From Catalinimonas alkaloidigena (GTDB taxonomy: Bacteria > Bacteroidota > Bacteroidia > Cytophagales > Cyclobacteriaceae), in the NCBI RefSeq assembly GCF_029504655.1, contig NZ_JAQFIL010000001.1, positions 3,787,001-3,851,000 on the forward strand: a stretch of DNA of 64,000 bases, in the 5' to 3' direction. The position numbers were made by a program, and so were the translations under genes. How positions within the stretch are numbered: the stretch's first letter is position 1; every line of letters begins with the position of its first letter. The notes under the pieces were generated by a model that saw nothing but the letters and a program-made list of their open reading frames with translations, ran no database searches and was not told the DNA's origin. Below, one piece after another: positions 1-9,643 of the stretch.

Positions 1-1
1 T

Positions 2-1033
2 GCCACCGCGGTAGGAGTCCCCTTTGATATGCAGATGCCTAAGCTTACCGATACCATGCCCAATAGTGTTACCTGGGTAGTGGTCGTACTCTTGGTAGGT
101 ACTGTAATTTCCATTATTGCTGCCAAAGGATACGATACCGTTTCAAAAGCTGCCAACTGGATGGCCCCCTTTATTGTCCTGGCCTTTTTAGTTGCCGGAA
201 TTGTAGCGCTAGGGCAGCTCAACGTTAACTCTTTGGCTGACTTCTGGGCCATCTGGGGAGAGGGTTCTGAACCATTTCCCGGTCAGATTAAATATACCTT
301 CTGGCATGTAGTCTTATGGTCTTGGTTTGCCAATGCAGCCATGCATATTGGTATGTCTGACCTCTCTGTTTTAAGGTATGCTAAATCTGCGACCTACGGC
401 TGGACTACCGCAGCGGGAATGTATGTAGGTCATTATATGGCCTGGATTGCCGCAGCCTTGCTCTATGTGGTTTATTTAAAATCACCTGAGGCACAGGGAA
501 TGCTGGACAATGGGGTAGCCCCTCCCGTAGCCCCCGGCCCCCTGGCCTATAATGCCATTGGTTTTTTTGGTATCGTCGCTGTAGTATTAGCCGGATGGAC
601 TACTGCCAACCCCACAATTTACCGTGCGGGATTGGCATTTCAGTCAGTCCTACCCAAAACCACTACCTTCTGGGTCACCATCATGGCCGGTGGACTGGCC
701 ACCATCGCAGGATTATTCCCAGCTTTTGCGATGAAACTTTTAGACTTTGTCGCATTGTATGGATTTATACTTGCCCCCATGGGAGCGATCATTGTCTTTG
801 ATCATTTCTTTGGAAAAAGATTGGGTATCGGTTGGAATGGAGAACATAACAAGTTTAACAATGCTGTCTTTGCCTCCTGGGCGATATCGGCAGTTGGGTT
901 TTACCTTCTTTCCGTATGGTTTGACATATTTTTATCCTTTGTGACTTTACCCGCCTGGATATTGTGTGGCTTACTGTATTTGATCTTTAGCAACAAAACA
1001 ACCCTTAAAAAAGCCAGTGTTCATCGTGTATAA
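2..1033 (+). CDS. NCS1-family purine/cytosine-type permease, 5' end outside window
   Basis: The frame is open from base 2, so the start lies upstream and only the C-terminal part (about 343 residues) is visible. It is almost entirely hydrophobic, with about nine membrane-spanning segments separated by short loops, and a polar C-terminal tail ending in KKASVHRV. The conserved stretch around WSWFANAAMHIGMSDLSVLR and the later GWTTANPTIYRAGLAF segment match the nucleobase:cation symporter-1 family, which imports purines, pyrimidines, hydantoins or thiamine precursors across the inner membrane. The substrate cannot be read from the sequence. The ATG at 29 is internal to the family domain and not the real start. 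The next gene lies on the opposite strand. Confidence 0.8.
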   Translation, partial: ATAVGVPFDMQMPKLTDTMPNSVTWVVVVLLVGTVISIIAAKGYDTVSKAANWMAPFIVLAFLVAGIVALGQLNVNSLADFWAIWGEGSEPFPGQIKYTFWHVVLWSWFANAAMHIGMSDLSVLRYAKSATYGWTTAAGMYVGHYMAWIAAALLYVVYLKSPEAQGMLDNGVAPPVAPGPLAYNAIGFFGIVAVVLAGWTTANPTIYRAGLAFQSVLPKTTTFWVTIMAGGLATIAGLFPAFAMKLLDFVALYGFILAPMGAIIVFDHFFGKRLGIGWNGEHNKFNNAVFASWAISAVGFYLLSVWFDIFLSFVTLPAWILCGLLYLIFSNKTTLKKASVHRV

Positions 1034-1090
1034 GCTCAGATGAGGTGTTGAAGAACGGAGTTTTTCCATTGTCCCAGACACACTCCTAAC

Positions 1091-2050
1091 TTATTCTCCA
1101 GCCAGGACTTTTGCTTTTTGAGCAATCTCCTGGCTTATTTTACCTCCTCCCGAGCTTACCGCCGATACATTGAAGAAACCTGCTACATTGACCGTAGACT
1201 TTTCTTCCGTATCCATCCTTACCGTACTTTTGATATTAGTCGGTACGTTAGTAAGGGGTGTCGCGAACAATTCCGAGAAACCTCCCGGCCGGTTGGTTTG
1301 AAGGATTACAGCACTCAGATAATCAAATGCCGCCGGAGAAATAGAATGGATTTCCACAAAGAGTGAGTCACCAATTGTGTATGGAGGATGATAGTAATTC
1401 GCTTTGTCAGACCTTTCTTCTAATGGATTGACAAAGTCACGACGAACCACCTGATGAAAAACCTGCCCATCTACGGGCTGACCGGGCGAGAGTCCGGCAT
1501 CAAAAGCGATATTAATCTCGGAGGGTCTGCCCAGATAGCTCCCATTCTTCCAGGCTTTGATCCAGTAGGCATCACCCACTCCCACAGGATCGCGTGCTAT
1601 AAATTCAGCTGAGTAGTAGGACTCAGCTATGTTGAAGTCCTTTTGGTTATAGTGGAATACTATAGAATCTACCTCAGGCACTCTGCCTAACCTGGCCACG
1701 GCTTCAAAAATATTATCATGTGTATAAACAGTCAATCTATAGGTGTGTTCTATCTCTCCAAAGGGTTTGTCCACCGGATCCCAGAAATAAGCGTTTTCTC
1801 CTTCCTGAAAGTTGAAGACCTCACCCGTGTTGAGATCTTCCACATTCACCTCCAGACCTGTGATCGTAGCAGGCTGTGCATTGTCAAAATAGGCTTGCGA
1901 ACGAGTAATCCTGATTTCCTGCTTCTCCATTTTTTGATTGAGCCAGGCATCTATGACCATGATTTCTTCAGCATCATTGAGCACTGGTGAAATCTCTGTT
2001 TCGCACGCAAATGCCAGCAGAATAAAGAGAATATATAAAAGCTTTTTCAT
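1091..2050 (-). CDS. DUF4249 family lipoprotein
   Basis: This 319-residue protein has an N-terminal lipoprotein signal with a lipobox ending at Cys16 (LLAFAC), followed by an acidic mature N-terminus. The rest is a beta-rich region with early extension segments (MVIDAWLNQK, then VEDLNTGEVF and HTYRLTVYT), the arrangement typical of DUF4249. Members of this family in Bacteroidota are usually encoded directly downstream of a TonB-dependent receptor, as here, where the receptor ends only 10 bases upstream. The likely role is a surface or periplasmic partner lipoprotein of that receptor; the ligand is unknown. Same operon as the receptor is inferred from the spacing. Confidence 0.8.
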   Translation of the reverse strand: MKKLLYILFILLAFACETEISPVLNDAEEIMVIDAWLNQKMEKQEIRITRSQAYFDNAQPATITGLEVNVEDLNTGEVFNFQEGENAYFWDPVDKPFGEIEHTYRLTVYTHDNIFEAVARLGRVPEVDSIVFHYNQKDFNIAESYYSAEFIARDPVGVGDAYWIKAWKNGSYLGRPSEINIAFDAGLSPGQPVDGQVFHQVVRRDFVNPLEERSDKANYYHPPYTIGDSLFVEIHSISPAAFDYLSAVILQTNRPGGFSELFATPLTNVPTNIKSTVRMDTEEKSTVNVAGFFNVSAVSSGGGKISQEIAQKAKVLAGE

Positions 2051-2060
2051 GTTAACGGTA

Positions 2061-4457
2061 TTAAAATTTGAAATTGTAGGTGACTGCTGGTACCAGCGTG
2101 CCTATGAGTGACAACTGCTTGGCAGAGGTAATCGCAGGGTTATCACCCACTTGTCTTTCATTAGCCTGTGAAAAGTAAATACTGAAAGGGTTCTGCCGGG
2201 CATAGAGGTTATAGATTGAGAATACCAGATTATCGCTGCCCTTGCGTTCCTTTTTGCCCCTCCATACATTTTTGATGGTCAAGGAAGCATCCAGGCGATG
2301 ATAGTTGGGAATTCTGAAGTTGTTCCTCTCATTTCCACTGATGTAAGGTATTACATAGCCCTGAGAAATGAATCTGTCTGTCGGGAAGGTAGTGGGAGTC
2401 CCTGAAAGAAAGCTAAAGTTCGCTGACAAAGATACTCTCTCGTTCAGTTCATAAAAAGCTGCGATTTTCAGATTGTGCCGCTGGTCAAAACGGGTAGGAT
2501 ACCAATTACCTTCACGATGCAGGCGATTTGACCCAAAGTTAATCCCATCTACTTTTAGCTCGGATTTGCCCAGCGTATAACTCAGCCAGCCGGTCAGCCT
2601 TCCGGTATTTTTCTTGACATACAGCTCCAACCCATACGCTCTGCCTTCACCGGACAGCAGCTGAGAAGCGATGAATTCGTTAATGAAAAGCTCAGCGCCG
2701 TCAATGTAGTCCAGCTGGTTTTTATTCCATTTGTAATAAGCTTCAGCTGAGGCTTCATAGGCATTGCCTTGAAAATTCTTGAAATAGCCCAAAGCCAGCT
2801 GGTTGCCTATTTGTGGTTTGATGTTGTTGTCAGACGGTTGCCAGATGTCAATCGGGATAGAGGCAGTGGTGTTAGAAACCTGGTGGATATACTGGCTCAT
2901 ACGGTTGTAGCTGGCCTTGATAGCGCTAGATTTGGCGAGCTGATAGCGAATTGAAAGTCTGGGCTCCAGATTGTGATAAGTTTGTATACTTTCCCATTTA
3001 TCATGCGCATTGACTGCCAGCAAAGGCTTCTCTATACCCGGAATGGTATCGCCATAATCAAATGACCGCCCCCCTATGTAGTGGAATCGGCTGTACCGCA
3101 TACCATACTGGGCAAAAAGCTTATCATTGATTTTATGATCGTTGCTGATGTATAAGGCCAACTCCGCTGATTTGCGCTTATCCAGGCTGATGTTGGTTAC
3201 TACACCGCTGTTCACTGTGGAAGCATTGGCAGGCTCAAAGTTATACAGGATCAACTCTCCTCCGAAAGTAAGCTCATGCCTAACGTTGAGAAACCAGTTA
3301 TACTCCGGCTTAAAATTCCACGTGCTTATTTGTGCCGCCCAGTCAAACTTATCCTGCTCACTGCTACCAAATGTAAATCCATAGTCATATTTGCTGTAGA
3401 AAGCGGTGTAGTTGGCAAATAGCTTGTTGCCATACAGATGGTTCCAGCGGACAGTAGCGGTACGGTTGCCCCAGTTAAATCCCTGTGACGCATCAAAGTC
3501 AAAGACATCCCTGCCCAGGTAAGCTGATACGTAAAGCCTGTTTTTCTCGTTGATGTTGAAATTAGTCTTGGCCGTAAGGTCGTAGAAATACAATCCGGCA
3601 CCATTAGACAGAAAGTCGGTAAATGGCCGGGCAAGTACATCAGCGTATGACCTCCTTCCTGCGATAATAAATGATGACTTGTCTTTTTTGATAGGTCCCT
3701 CCACTGCCAGGCGACTGAAGACAGTGCCAATACCCCCTGCTACTTCGTAGTCTTTGTTATTCCCTTCTTTCATCCGGATGTCAAGGATGGATGACAAACG
3801 TCCACCATAAGTGGAAGGTATACCCCCTTTGTACAGTTTAACATCTTTTACAGCATCAGGATTGAAAACCGAGAAGAAACCAAAGAGGTGAGATGATTGG
3901 TAGACCGGAGCCTCATCAAGGAGCACCAGGTTTTGCCCTACACTGCCCCCTCGCACATTGAAGCCTGCAGTACCTTCACCCACTGTGCTGACACCGGGTA
4001 GCAATTGTATACTCTTGAGCACATCTACCTCGCCGGCAAAGGCGGGAAGCTTTTCAATAGACGCCATATCCATTTCCAGCGTACTCATTTCAATGCTGGA
4101 CACATTCCTGTCAATTGCCCTGCTGGTGATGACCACTGTTTCCAGCTCCTGAGCTGCGGTGGCAAGTTCAAGGTCAAGCCGGATATCACCGCTGAGGTCT
4201 ATAGCTTTCTGAGCATCCGTATAGCCTACATAGCTATAATTGAGCTGGTATTTCCCCGGGGGTAATGTAATGGAATAAAATCCATATACATTGGAAGTGG
4301 TGCCGCCGGATAACGCGTTGACAAAAACAGTGGCCCCAATCAGAGCTTCACCGTTGCTCGTATCTTTGAGGTATCCACTAATGGTGAACTTTTCGGTCTG
4401 AGCAAAACTAGTCAGTGCCGACAGTAAGCATAAAGCTACTGCAACTATAAATTTCAT
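2061..4457 (-). CDS. TonB-dependent receptor with carboxypeptidase-like N-terminal domain
   Basis: I place the start at 4457, where MKFIVAVALCLLSALTSFAQ forms a normal signal peptide; the frame is open 15 codons further upstream to 4502. After the signal comes a CarboxypepD_reg-like beta-sandwich (about residues 22-105, with ALIGATVFV and the GFYSITLPPG pattern), a plug domain (about 125-230, with the GFNVRGGS motif) and a beta barrel of about 550 residues ending in an aromatic residue (NFKF), as expected for BAM-dependent insertion. It should import a substrate across the outer membrane using TonB energy. Substrate unknown. It is followed at 10 bases by the DUF4249 lipoprotein, a recurring Bacteroidota pairing. 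Confidence 0.88.
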   Translation of the reverse strand: MKFIVAVALCLLSALTSFAQTEKFTISGYLKDTSNGEALIGATVFVNALSGGTTSNVYGFYSITLPPGKYQLNYSYVGYTDAQKAIDLSGDIRLDLELATAAQELETVVITSRAIDRNVSSIEMSTLEMDMASIEKLPAFAGEVDVLKSIQLLPGVSTVGEGTAGFNVRGGSVGQNLVLLDEAPVYQSSHLFGFFSVFNPDAVKDVKLYKGGIPSTYGGRLSSILDIRMKEGNNKDYEVAGGIGTVFSRLAVEGPIKKDKSSFIIAGRRSYADVLARPFTDFLSNGAGLYFYDLTAKTNFNINEKNRLYVSAYLGRDVFDFDASQGFNWGNRTATVRWNHLYGNKLFANYTAFYSKYDYGFTFGSSEQDKFDWAAQISTWNFKPEYNWFLNVRHELTFGGELILYNFEPANASTVNSGVVTNISLDKRKSAELALYISNDHKINDKLFAQYGMRYSRFHYIGGRSFDYGDTIPGIEKPLLAVNAHDKWESIQTYHNLEPRLSIRYQLAKSSAIKASYNRMSQYIHQVSNTTASIPIDIWQPSDNNIKPQIGNQLALGYFKNFQGNAYEASAEAYYKWNKNQLDYIDGAELFINEFIASQLLSGEGRAYGLELYVKKNTGRLTGWLSYTLGKSELKVDGINFGSNRLHREGNWYPTRFDQRHNLKIAAFYELNERVSLSANFSFLSGTPTTFPTDRFISQGYVIPYISGNERNNFRIPNYHRLDASLTIKNVWRGKKERKGSDNLVFSIYNLYARQNPFSIYFSQANERQVGDNPAITSAKQLSLIGTLVPAVTYNFKF

Positions 4458-4694
4458 AATTTTTTTGTTTGAAGTTCTATAAGGAAAAAATATCAGCCTC
4501 AAGATTTGAATGCTTGGACTTTGGATAATAAGAGAATGTCATAATTTTCAGAGATTCCCGAATTGAATTGGGCAGAGCAGGTTTTCATCTGCGAAGTGCT
4601 CTGGCGCAAAGTCCTGTTAGCTTGTTAAACATGACTTCTATTGATTGAGCAGGAGAGCTCCGTATTTGCGAAAGGCAAAGCTCTCCGGTATCTG

Positions 4695-5252
4695 TTAATA
4701 GAAGTTGAAACCCAGTGCGAGGGTAAAGCTTGCGCCATCGCGTTGGCCTTCGTCCAGGTGTACACTACTCATGAACAGTCCTGCCTGTACATCCATGGCC
4801 CACTTCTTCCCCTGTATTACTTCATATCCAGCACTCAACAGCACACCTTTGCCAAAGTTAAAGGCTTTATCTTCTATGTTTTCTACATCGTAAAAAGCTG
4901 GAAAATCCATTCCCAGCCCCGCCCCTCCACTGATCCACCACGCATTCGCTGGCCAATATTGGACAGCAGGAATCAAGCCTTCAAAACTCCGGTCACGCCC
5001 TTTCTCCCTATAAATTTGACCTGGAGCATTCAGAAATACGCCTATTTTTTCATTTATCATCCAACCTAATTTAAGATTGGGTAATGAGAGGTCCGCTCCC
5101 GTATTGGCATCACCCCCACCTTGCGTAAAGTGAAGTACACCTAAACCAACCGAAGCACCGATACTAAAGCCTTTTCTGATGGGCTGTTGATTTTGAGCAC
5201 TTATGCTGAACATGGGCAGCAGACAGATTAAGATAAGGATCAACTTTTTCAT
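4695..5252 (-). CDS. Small outer membrane beta-barrel-like protein
   Basis: The 185-residue product starts with a clear signal peptide (MKKLILILICLLPMFSISAQ) and continues with alternating polar/hydrophobic strands rich in Gly and aromatic residues (for example GFSIGASVGLGVLHF), ending in LGFNFY. This is the pattern of an 8-stranded outer membrane barrel of the OmpA/OmpX-like fold. No catalytic motif is visible and I cannot name the family more closely. It stands alone between the receptor operon and the NAD(P)-binding protein. Function unknown. Confidence 0.6.
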   Translation of the reverse strand: MKKLILILICLLPMFSISAQNQQPIRKGFSIGASVGLGVLHFTQGGGDANTGADLSLPNLKLGWMINEKIGVFLNAPGQIYREKGRDRSFEGLIPAVQYWPANAWWISGGAGLGMDFPAFYDVENIEDKAFNFGKGVLLSAGYEVIQGKKWAMDVQAGLFMSSVHLDEGQRDGASFTLALGFNFY

Positions 5253-5427
5253 TATATTATTTGATTAAGGTTAAGCATGACATTAAAAATACTTTCATCC
5301 GGGCAGGCCTTTCCCAGGCTCTGACACAGACTCAGTGAGAGTTTAAATTATTCGAAAGCAATTCATAGGCAGTTATCTCTCCGCTTTCTGCATAGAGCTT
5401 ATTTGCACTTTTAGCATAATGAAATGC

Positions 5428-6354
5428 CTACTTCTGGATGGTATCCACTTCATTCATGAAAAATGGCTTTAAACGATGCAGGCCATATCTCGGTGCGATA
5501 TTATCCTGCCCCATCATGGTCAAAAAAAACTCTATCGGACCATAGGTCACCTGTGAAGCAAAAATTCTAACCAGCCTGATACTTACTTTCCTGATCCAGT
5601 CTGGCAGATGAACGATATTGACAGGCTTTCTATACGCACTTAGCGCCATTTCGGCGATTTCGTTCTGGCTGAAGATATCAGGACCTCCTACCACTATTTC
5701 CTGCTTAGCCTGGTCAATGGCATCTATGATTACTTCAGCCAGATCAGCTCCATGGATTGGATTAAGCTTAAAGTTGCCCTTGCCAAAAAGGTATATTCTT
5801 CCCCTTTTTGCCATATCCAGGAAGTCTTTCATATCAGAAAAAAATCCATTGGGGCGAATGATGGTATATTCCAGGCCTGAGGCTTTGAGGGCATCAACAA
5901 ATTTTTCTTTGGCAGCCATTATTTTCAGATGTCTCATTTGCTCTCCATGAATGGCAGAAATGTAAATAAACTTCCTGATACCTGCCCTTTTGGCTTCTTC
6001 CAATAAGTTAAGGTTGGCCCGGTAGTCTACATCCATATATGTCAGTCCATCTTTCTGCCGTGTGATACCGACAGCTGAGATCAGTACACTTGCACCTGTG
6101 AGTTTCTCTTTTAAGCTTATTGCACGGGTGACTTCTGCTTTCACTATTTGTGTATCCTCAAGCGCTATCTCCCGCAGCTTATTTTCATTTCTGGTAATTG
6201 CCTTAAATGCAAGCTTCCGTTTTTGTAACTCCATCAGTATATGCCTTCCCAGGTAACCAGTAGCCCCGGCTACGATTACTTTTACTGCACGGTCCTCATC
6301 TGGATTCGTCATAATGTTATGATCTGGCGTATACATATTATGTTGATTTTTCAT
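5428..6354 (-). CDS. NAD(P)-binding protein of the atypical SDR / NmrA type
   Basis: The Rossmann glycine motif GATGYLGRHI lies near residue 30, followed by a typical atypical-SDR sequence (RAGIRKFIYISAIHGE, then TIIRPNGFFSDM), and a C-terminal substrate part with hydrophobic segments. About 308 residues if read from 6354; a second ATG at 6312 (MTNPDEDRAVKV) would give a more ordinary N-terminus, and I cannot decide between them. The classical SDR Tyr-x3-Lys pair is not obvious. Such proteins include NDUFA9-like, NmrA-like and quinone-binding reductases; the substrate is not readable. It is cytoplasmic, with no signal. Confidence 0.75.
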   Translation of the reverse strand: MKNQHNMYTPDHNIMTNPDEDRAVKVIVAGATGYLGRHILMELQKRKLAFKAITRNENKLREIALEDTQIVKAEVTRAISLKEKLTGASVLISAVGITRQKDGLTYMDVDYRANLNLLEEAKRAGIRKFIYISAIHGEQMRHLKIMAAKEKFVDALKASGLEYTIIRPNGFFSDMKDFLDMAKRGRIYLFGKGNFKLNPIHGADLAEVIIDAIDQAKQEIVVGGPDIFSQNEIAEMALSAYRKPVNIVHLPDWIRKVSIRLVRIFASQVTYGPIEFFLTMMGQDNIAPRYGLHRLKPFFMNEVDTIQK

Positions 6355-6464
6355 TACTTACAAGTTTTTCATTTGATGTTAAACAAATGTAGCTGAAGAC
6401 TTATGGGCAATCGTTCGGAAAAATTATTCCGGACTTATTAAAGAAAAAAAATGAAAATCAGTAC

Positions 6465-7408
6465 TTATTTAAACTTACTGTAGGCAGAACTCGCAACTTG
6501 CCTGATTGATATATGGATGTACCACATCAATACCGTTGAAATCAACATAAAAATACTAACCAGCCAACCAATATGATCAAAGTGCTGTAAACGACCGTCT
6601 ACTGTTTCAAAGATTAGCCATCCTGCCAGCAAAGCGGCTATCCCGGCAGCAAGTTGTTGGACAGAAGCATCTATTGACATAAAAGCTCCCCTCTGATGGG
6701 TAGGATGGCACTCATGTAGCCATCGCAGCAGAACTTACCATGCGGGCAGTAATACCCACAAATAAAAGGCTGTGGATGATCATCAATGGCCATAACACCA
6801 TCTGCTGTACATAGATGTATACGTGTACCATGCTGATGGCCACAAATGTACCACCTGAAAAGACAGCTAGCTGTCCAATACGATCAGCCAGTTGGCCTAG
6901 TAACGGCCCGCAAAGCAGGCTTGTCAACCCACTTATTCCGTAGAGAATTGGTAGTTCATCTTCAGCAATACCTAAATTATTGGTGCAGTAGGCAGCGAAG
7001 AATGTCATAAAGAGCACATCGGCAAAAACGATAGAAGTATTATTGAAAAAAAAAGAATGCATGCCGCTTATTCAGCAGGGTTTCAGATAGGTGTTGCCAA
7101 GATGACTTTTTTACAGGATGGTAAAGGTGAATCCTCAGGGGTTTAAGAGATACTCCCATCCATAAAATAAACCCAAACCCGATCAAAAAAATGAAGGCGT
7201 AGGCCCCCTGCCAGTTGAATTTAGAGGAAAGGTAGAGTGTCAGTGGTAACCCACCCACTAGGCTGACTGCAAACGCTATTTGTAACAGTCCCATTGCCCT
7301 ACCTCTCTGATCAGCTTTGAACAAATCAGCAATGATAGCATACGCAATGGAAGCAACTACACCGCCAAAAACTCCAGTAATAACCCACCTAAGCCCACTA
7401 ATACCACG
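6465..7408 (-). pseudogene. Broken MFS transporter
   Basis: Three collinear pieces of one major facilitator protein lie in different frames. The first runs from about 7408 to 7040 and begins with RGISGL and IADLFKADQRGRAMG, the conserved loop between helices 2 and 3. The second runs 7062-6712 (YGISGLTSLLCGPLLGQLADR). The third ends at 6465 and begins with HQRGAFMSIDASVQQLAAG. Frame changes fall near 7050 and 6715. The N-terminal helices 1-2 are absent: going upstream, the homologous reading ends shortly before it meets the neighbouring gene relic at about 7450. Each piece is too well matched to the family to be chance, so this is a decayed gene, not three small genes. Confidence 0.8.
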
Positions 7409-7462
7409 CGTTGATAAGCAGATAGTGGGGCTGTAGCAGATGAACTCATATATACCTAACTT

Positions 7463-8116
7463 TTAACATTGGTTTTCGTCAGTTGAAATAAGGTTAAAGC
7501 CCGCGTAATGCAGATAGGTTTCGCCCATGTATACATGCGCTTCAGCGAATTCTGGATCTAAACGCACTGCTTCCTGAAAATAGAGAAGCGCCTTTTTGAT
7601 GTCCTGCAGGTCTTTCCGCTTAAAATAATAACTTCCCTTAAGGACCATCTGGTAAGCTTCAGTATTGTTAGTTTTGTTAGTCACCAGATGATCACCTATC
7701 TCAAAGTGACCAAAGCTTTCCCTGATTTTATCCGCTACCAATAGGCTGATTTCATCCTGTAGCAGGAAAATATCCGATAACTCACGATCAATGGTATCCG
7801 ACCAGATATGAAATCCATTGTCGGTTCGGATCAGTTGAATAGCGATGTGTACCCGCTTTCCTAATTTTCGGATGCCCCCTTCAATCACAGAAGCTACTCT
7901 CAGTTTATTCCCTATGATTCGTACATCTTCCTTCAACCCTTTAAATGCAAATGAAGAAGTACGGGCCGTGACTTTAAGTCCTTTAATTTTGCTGAGCACA
8001 TTGATGATCTCTTCATTCATCCCATCACAAAAGTATTCATTTTCAGGATCGGAGCTGAGGTTTTCTAAAGGGAGTACGGCAATAGAATTTTCTGTCATTT
8101 TGCTGGGTAAAAGCAA
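7463..8116 (-). pseudogene. Truncated TolB-like/TPR signalling protein
   Basis: The readable 217 residues begin with the FlgO/TolB-like domain (SIAVLPLENLSSDPENEYFC) found in proteins that carry an N-terminal AraC-type HTH or adenylate cyclase domain, a membrane helix, this domain and then many TPR repeats. Here only one TPR (LYFQEAVRLDPEFAEAHVYMG) remains before a stop at 7463. Upstream of 8116 another frame encodes a plausible membrane helix (VLLYALVFAF), so a frame change probably separates it from the domain. The N-terminal effector domain is missing. The stop abuts the MFS relic, so the two fragments appear to have been joined by a deletion. Confidence 0.7.
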
Positions 8117-8239
8117 ATACCAAAGCGTACAGCAATACGATTACTTCAGCCTGTGTACCATCTTCGGTATTTAGCATTGGCCAATGATCCCATTAAAATA
8201 CTTAGAAAAATTAATACCTCACCTCATCAAAAGGATATT

Positions 8240-8926
8240 TTAGTGGTTTAATGATGGATGGCGAGCGCTGGTAGCCGCCACTTCTTTTCCTTCTTGTACG
8301 AAAGCAAGTGCCTCATCTACCTGACTTCCACTTCCTTGCAGTAAAGCATTAACCCACTGATTATTAATCTTTTTCGCCTTAAAGGCTTTCAAAAAAAATA
8401 ATGAAATTACTTCCAGTAGAATGGTAATCAAGCCGAAGGAAGTGAGAAAGTCTAAGCTCACGATTGCTGTCAAATCAAAATTGAAAAAGACTTTAAATAG
8501 AAAGACTCCTACAAATGGACCAAAAGGAAGCAGGTATGCCGCTACTCTTAAATAGTCTATAGAAGAAGACTTTAGCTGAGAAATATTTTCTTCAAGCTTT
8601 TGTATTGGCTCATTGTAATCTAAAGCAAGTATTTGTTTCAATTGCCTGACAGATACGATTGTAAAAAAGACTGAAAAGAAAGTTACGACAGCGCCTGAAA
8701 AAGCAAAATACCACACTTCCCATTGTGAGACCAGGAAATAAAGGCCATAGGAAGCTGCGAATGTATAATATACCAATGAGCTTAATGGCAAAAACAGCAG
8801 GCCTCTTAAGGTAGATTTAGCCTTATCCAGTTTCACTTCTTTTGATAAGCTAAGGTGCTGAATGCACATCTCATCCATTTTGGATTCATACTTTTTGCTG
8901 ACTTCTATTATGCTCAAAGCTTTCAT
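8240..8926 (-). CDS. Conserved-type membrane protein, unknown function
   Basis: A 228-residue protein with a hydrophilic N-terminus of about 40 residues, a pair of hydrophobic helices (about 42-65 and 72-92), a central charged segment with coiled-coil character (about 98-122), and a second pair of helices (about 125-150 and 160-180), then a polar tail. No signal peptide or enzyme motif is visible and I do not recognise the family. Base composition resembles its neighbours. It lies upstream of the broken TolB-like gene on the same strand and may have belonged to the same accessory unit. Confidence 0.5.
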   Translation of the reverse strand: MKALSIIEVSKKYESKMDEMCIQHLSLSKEVKLDKAKSTLRGLLFLPLSSLVYYTFAASYGLYFLVSQWEVWYFAFSGAVVTFFSVFFTIVSVRQLKQILALDYNEPIQKLEENISQLKSSSIDYLRVAAYLLPFGPFVGVFLFKVFFNFDLTAIVSLDFLTSFGLITILLEVISLFFLKAFKAKKINNQWVNALLQGSGSQVDEALAFVQEGKEVAATSARHPSLNH

Positions 8927-9142
8927 CTTGTTGTTATTTAGGTTTTCTGTGAGTGATTTTTATGCTTGTCTGTTAAGCATGTGCCCTATTATTCGTTTGA
9001 CTTTGAGAAATATCACACTTAGTGTAAAATAAATTGGCTCAAGAGAATTTTCCGCAGCAGGGGCATTATACCTGCCAACGCAGTTTCTGAAAAAGCTTCC
9101 CTTCCTGGAACCACTTCTTCGGGCTTGACATTTGCAGCTACT

Positions 9143-9532
9143 TCACTGTACAGCCATCCGCTGTCGCCAATTTGTATAGAGTACTACTACCAGGATGTAT
9201 TCCAGCGCAATCATCCAGAAACCCGGGTCGCTGAAAAAAGTAAGGTAACTACCTCCCATCGGGATGATGAAAACAGGCACTGTGATCAACGCATCTAAAA
9301 GCATAGCAATGCCAAACATGCTTAGGCCCAGGACAAACCCATTGACAGGATTTGCTTTGTTGAAGTAAAAACGGATAGCAATGATCACGCTTGGAAGCAG
9401 AGCAAGCATAAGTACTAAATTGGCCTGCAATTCCGCGTCATCCAGGATGTTCAGCATGAATGAAGCTGCGTAGGCGCTTACTCCTAATACCCAGCTAATC
9501 GCTGCCGACACAACTAATCTTTTGATATTCAT
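9143..9532 (-). CDS. DUF5367-like small membrane protein
   Basis: The product has 129 residues and four predicted transmembrane helices, beginning MNIKRLVVSAAISWVLGV and with the loop between helices 3 and 4 reading VFIIPMGGSYLTFFSDPGFW. The pattern and length fit the DUF5367 group of inner membrane proteins, whose function is not known. It is separated from the NmrA-like gene by about 110 bases on the same strand. The family assignment rests on recollection of the overall pattern and is moderately secure. Confidence 0.55.
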   Translation of the reverse strand: MNIKRLVVSAAISWVLGVSAYAASFMLNILDDAELQANLVLMLALLPSVIIAIRFYFNKANPVNGFVLGLSMFGIAMLLDALITVPVFIIPMGGSYLTFFSDPGFWMIALEYILVVVLYTNWRQRMAVQ

Positions 9533-9643
9533 GGCTTTCGTATTTTTGTTTTAGAGGATGGTTCATCATCGCCCATAGTGTACCCCAAGTTTGAGCAGCA
9601 GACTATGAGCGATGAAGATTTGTAATTGAGTCGTAGAAAAAGC

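Noticed and set aside
4641..5069. 142-codon plus-strand frame antisense to the small outer membrane protein
   Set aside because: The opposite strand encodes a signal peptide and barrel-like pattern, so this is a shadow frame.
8950..9142. Possible continuation of a coding frame beyond the DUF5367-like gene
   Set aside because: A minus-strand frame is open for about 45 codons but starts out of frame and has no family pattern; too weak for a relic call.
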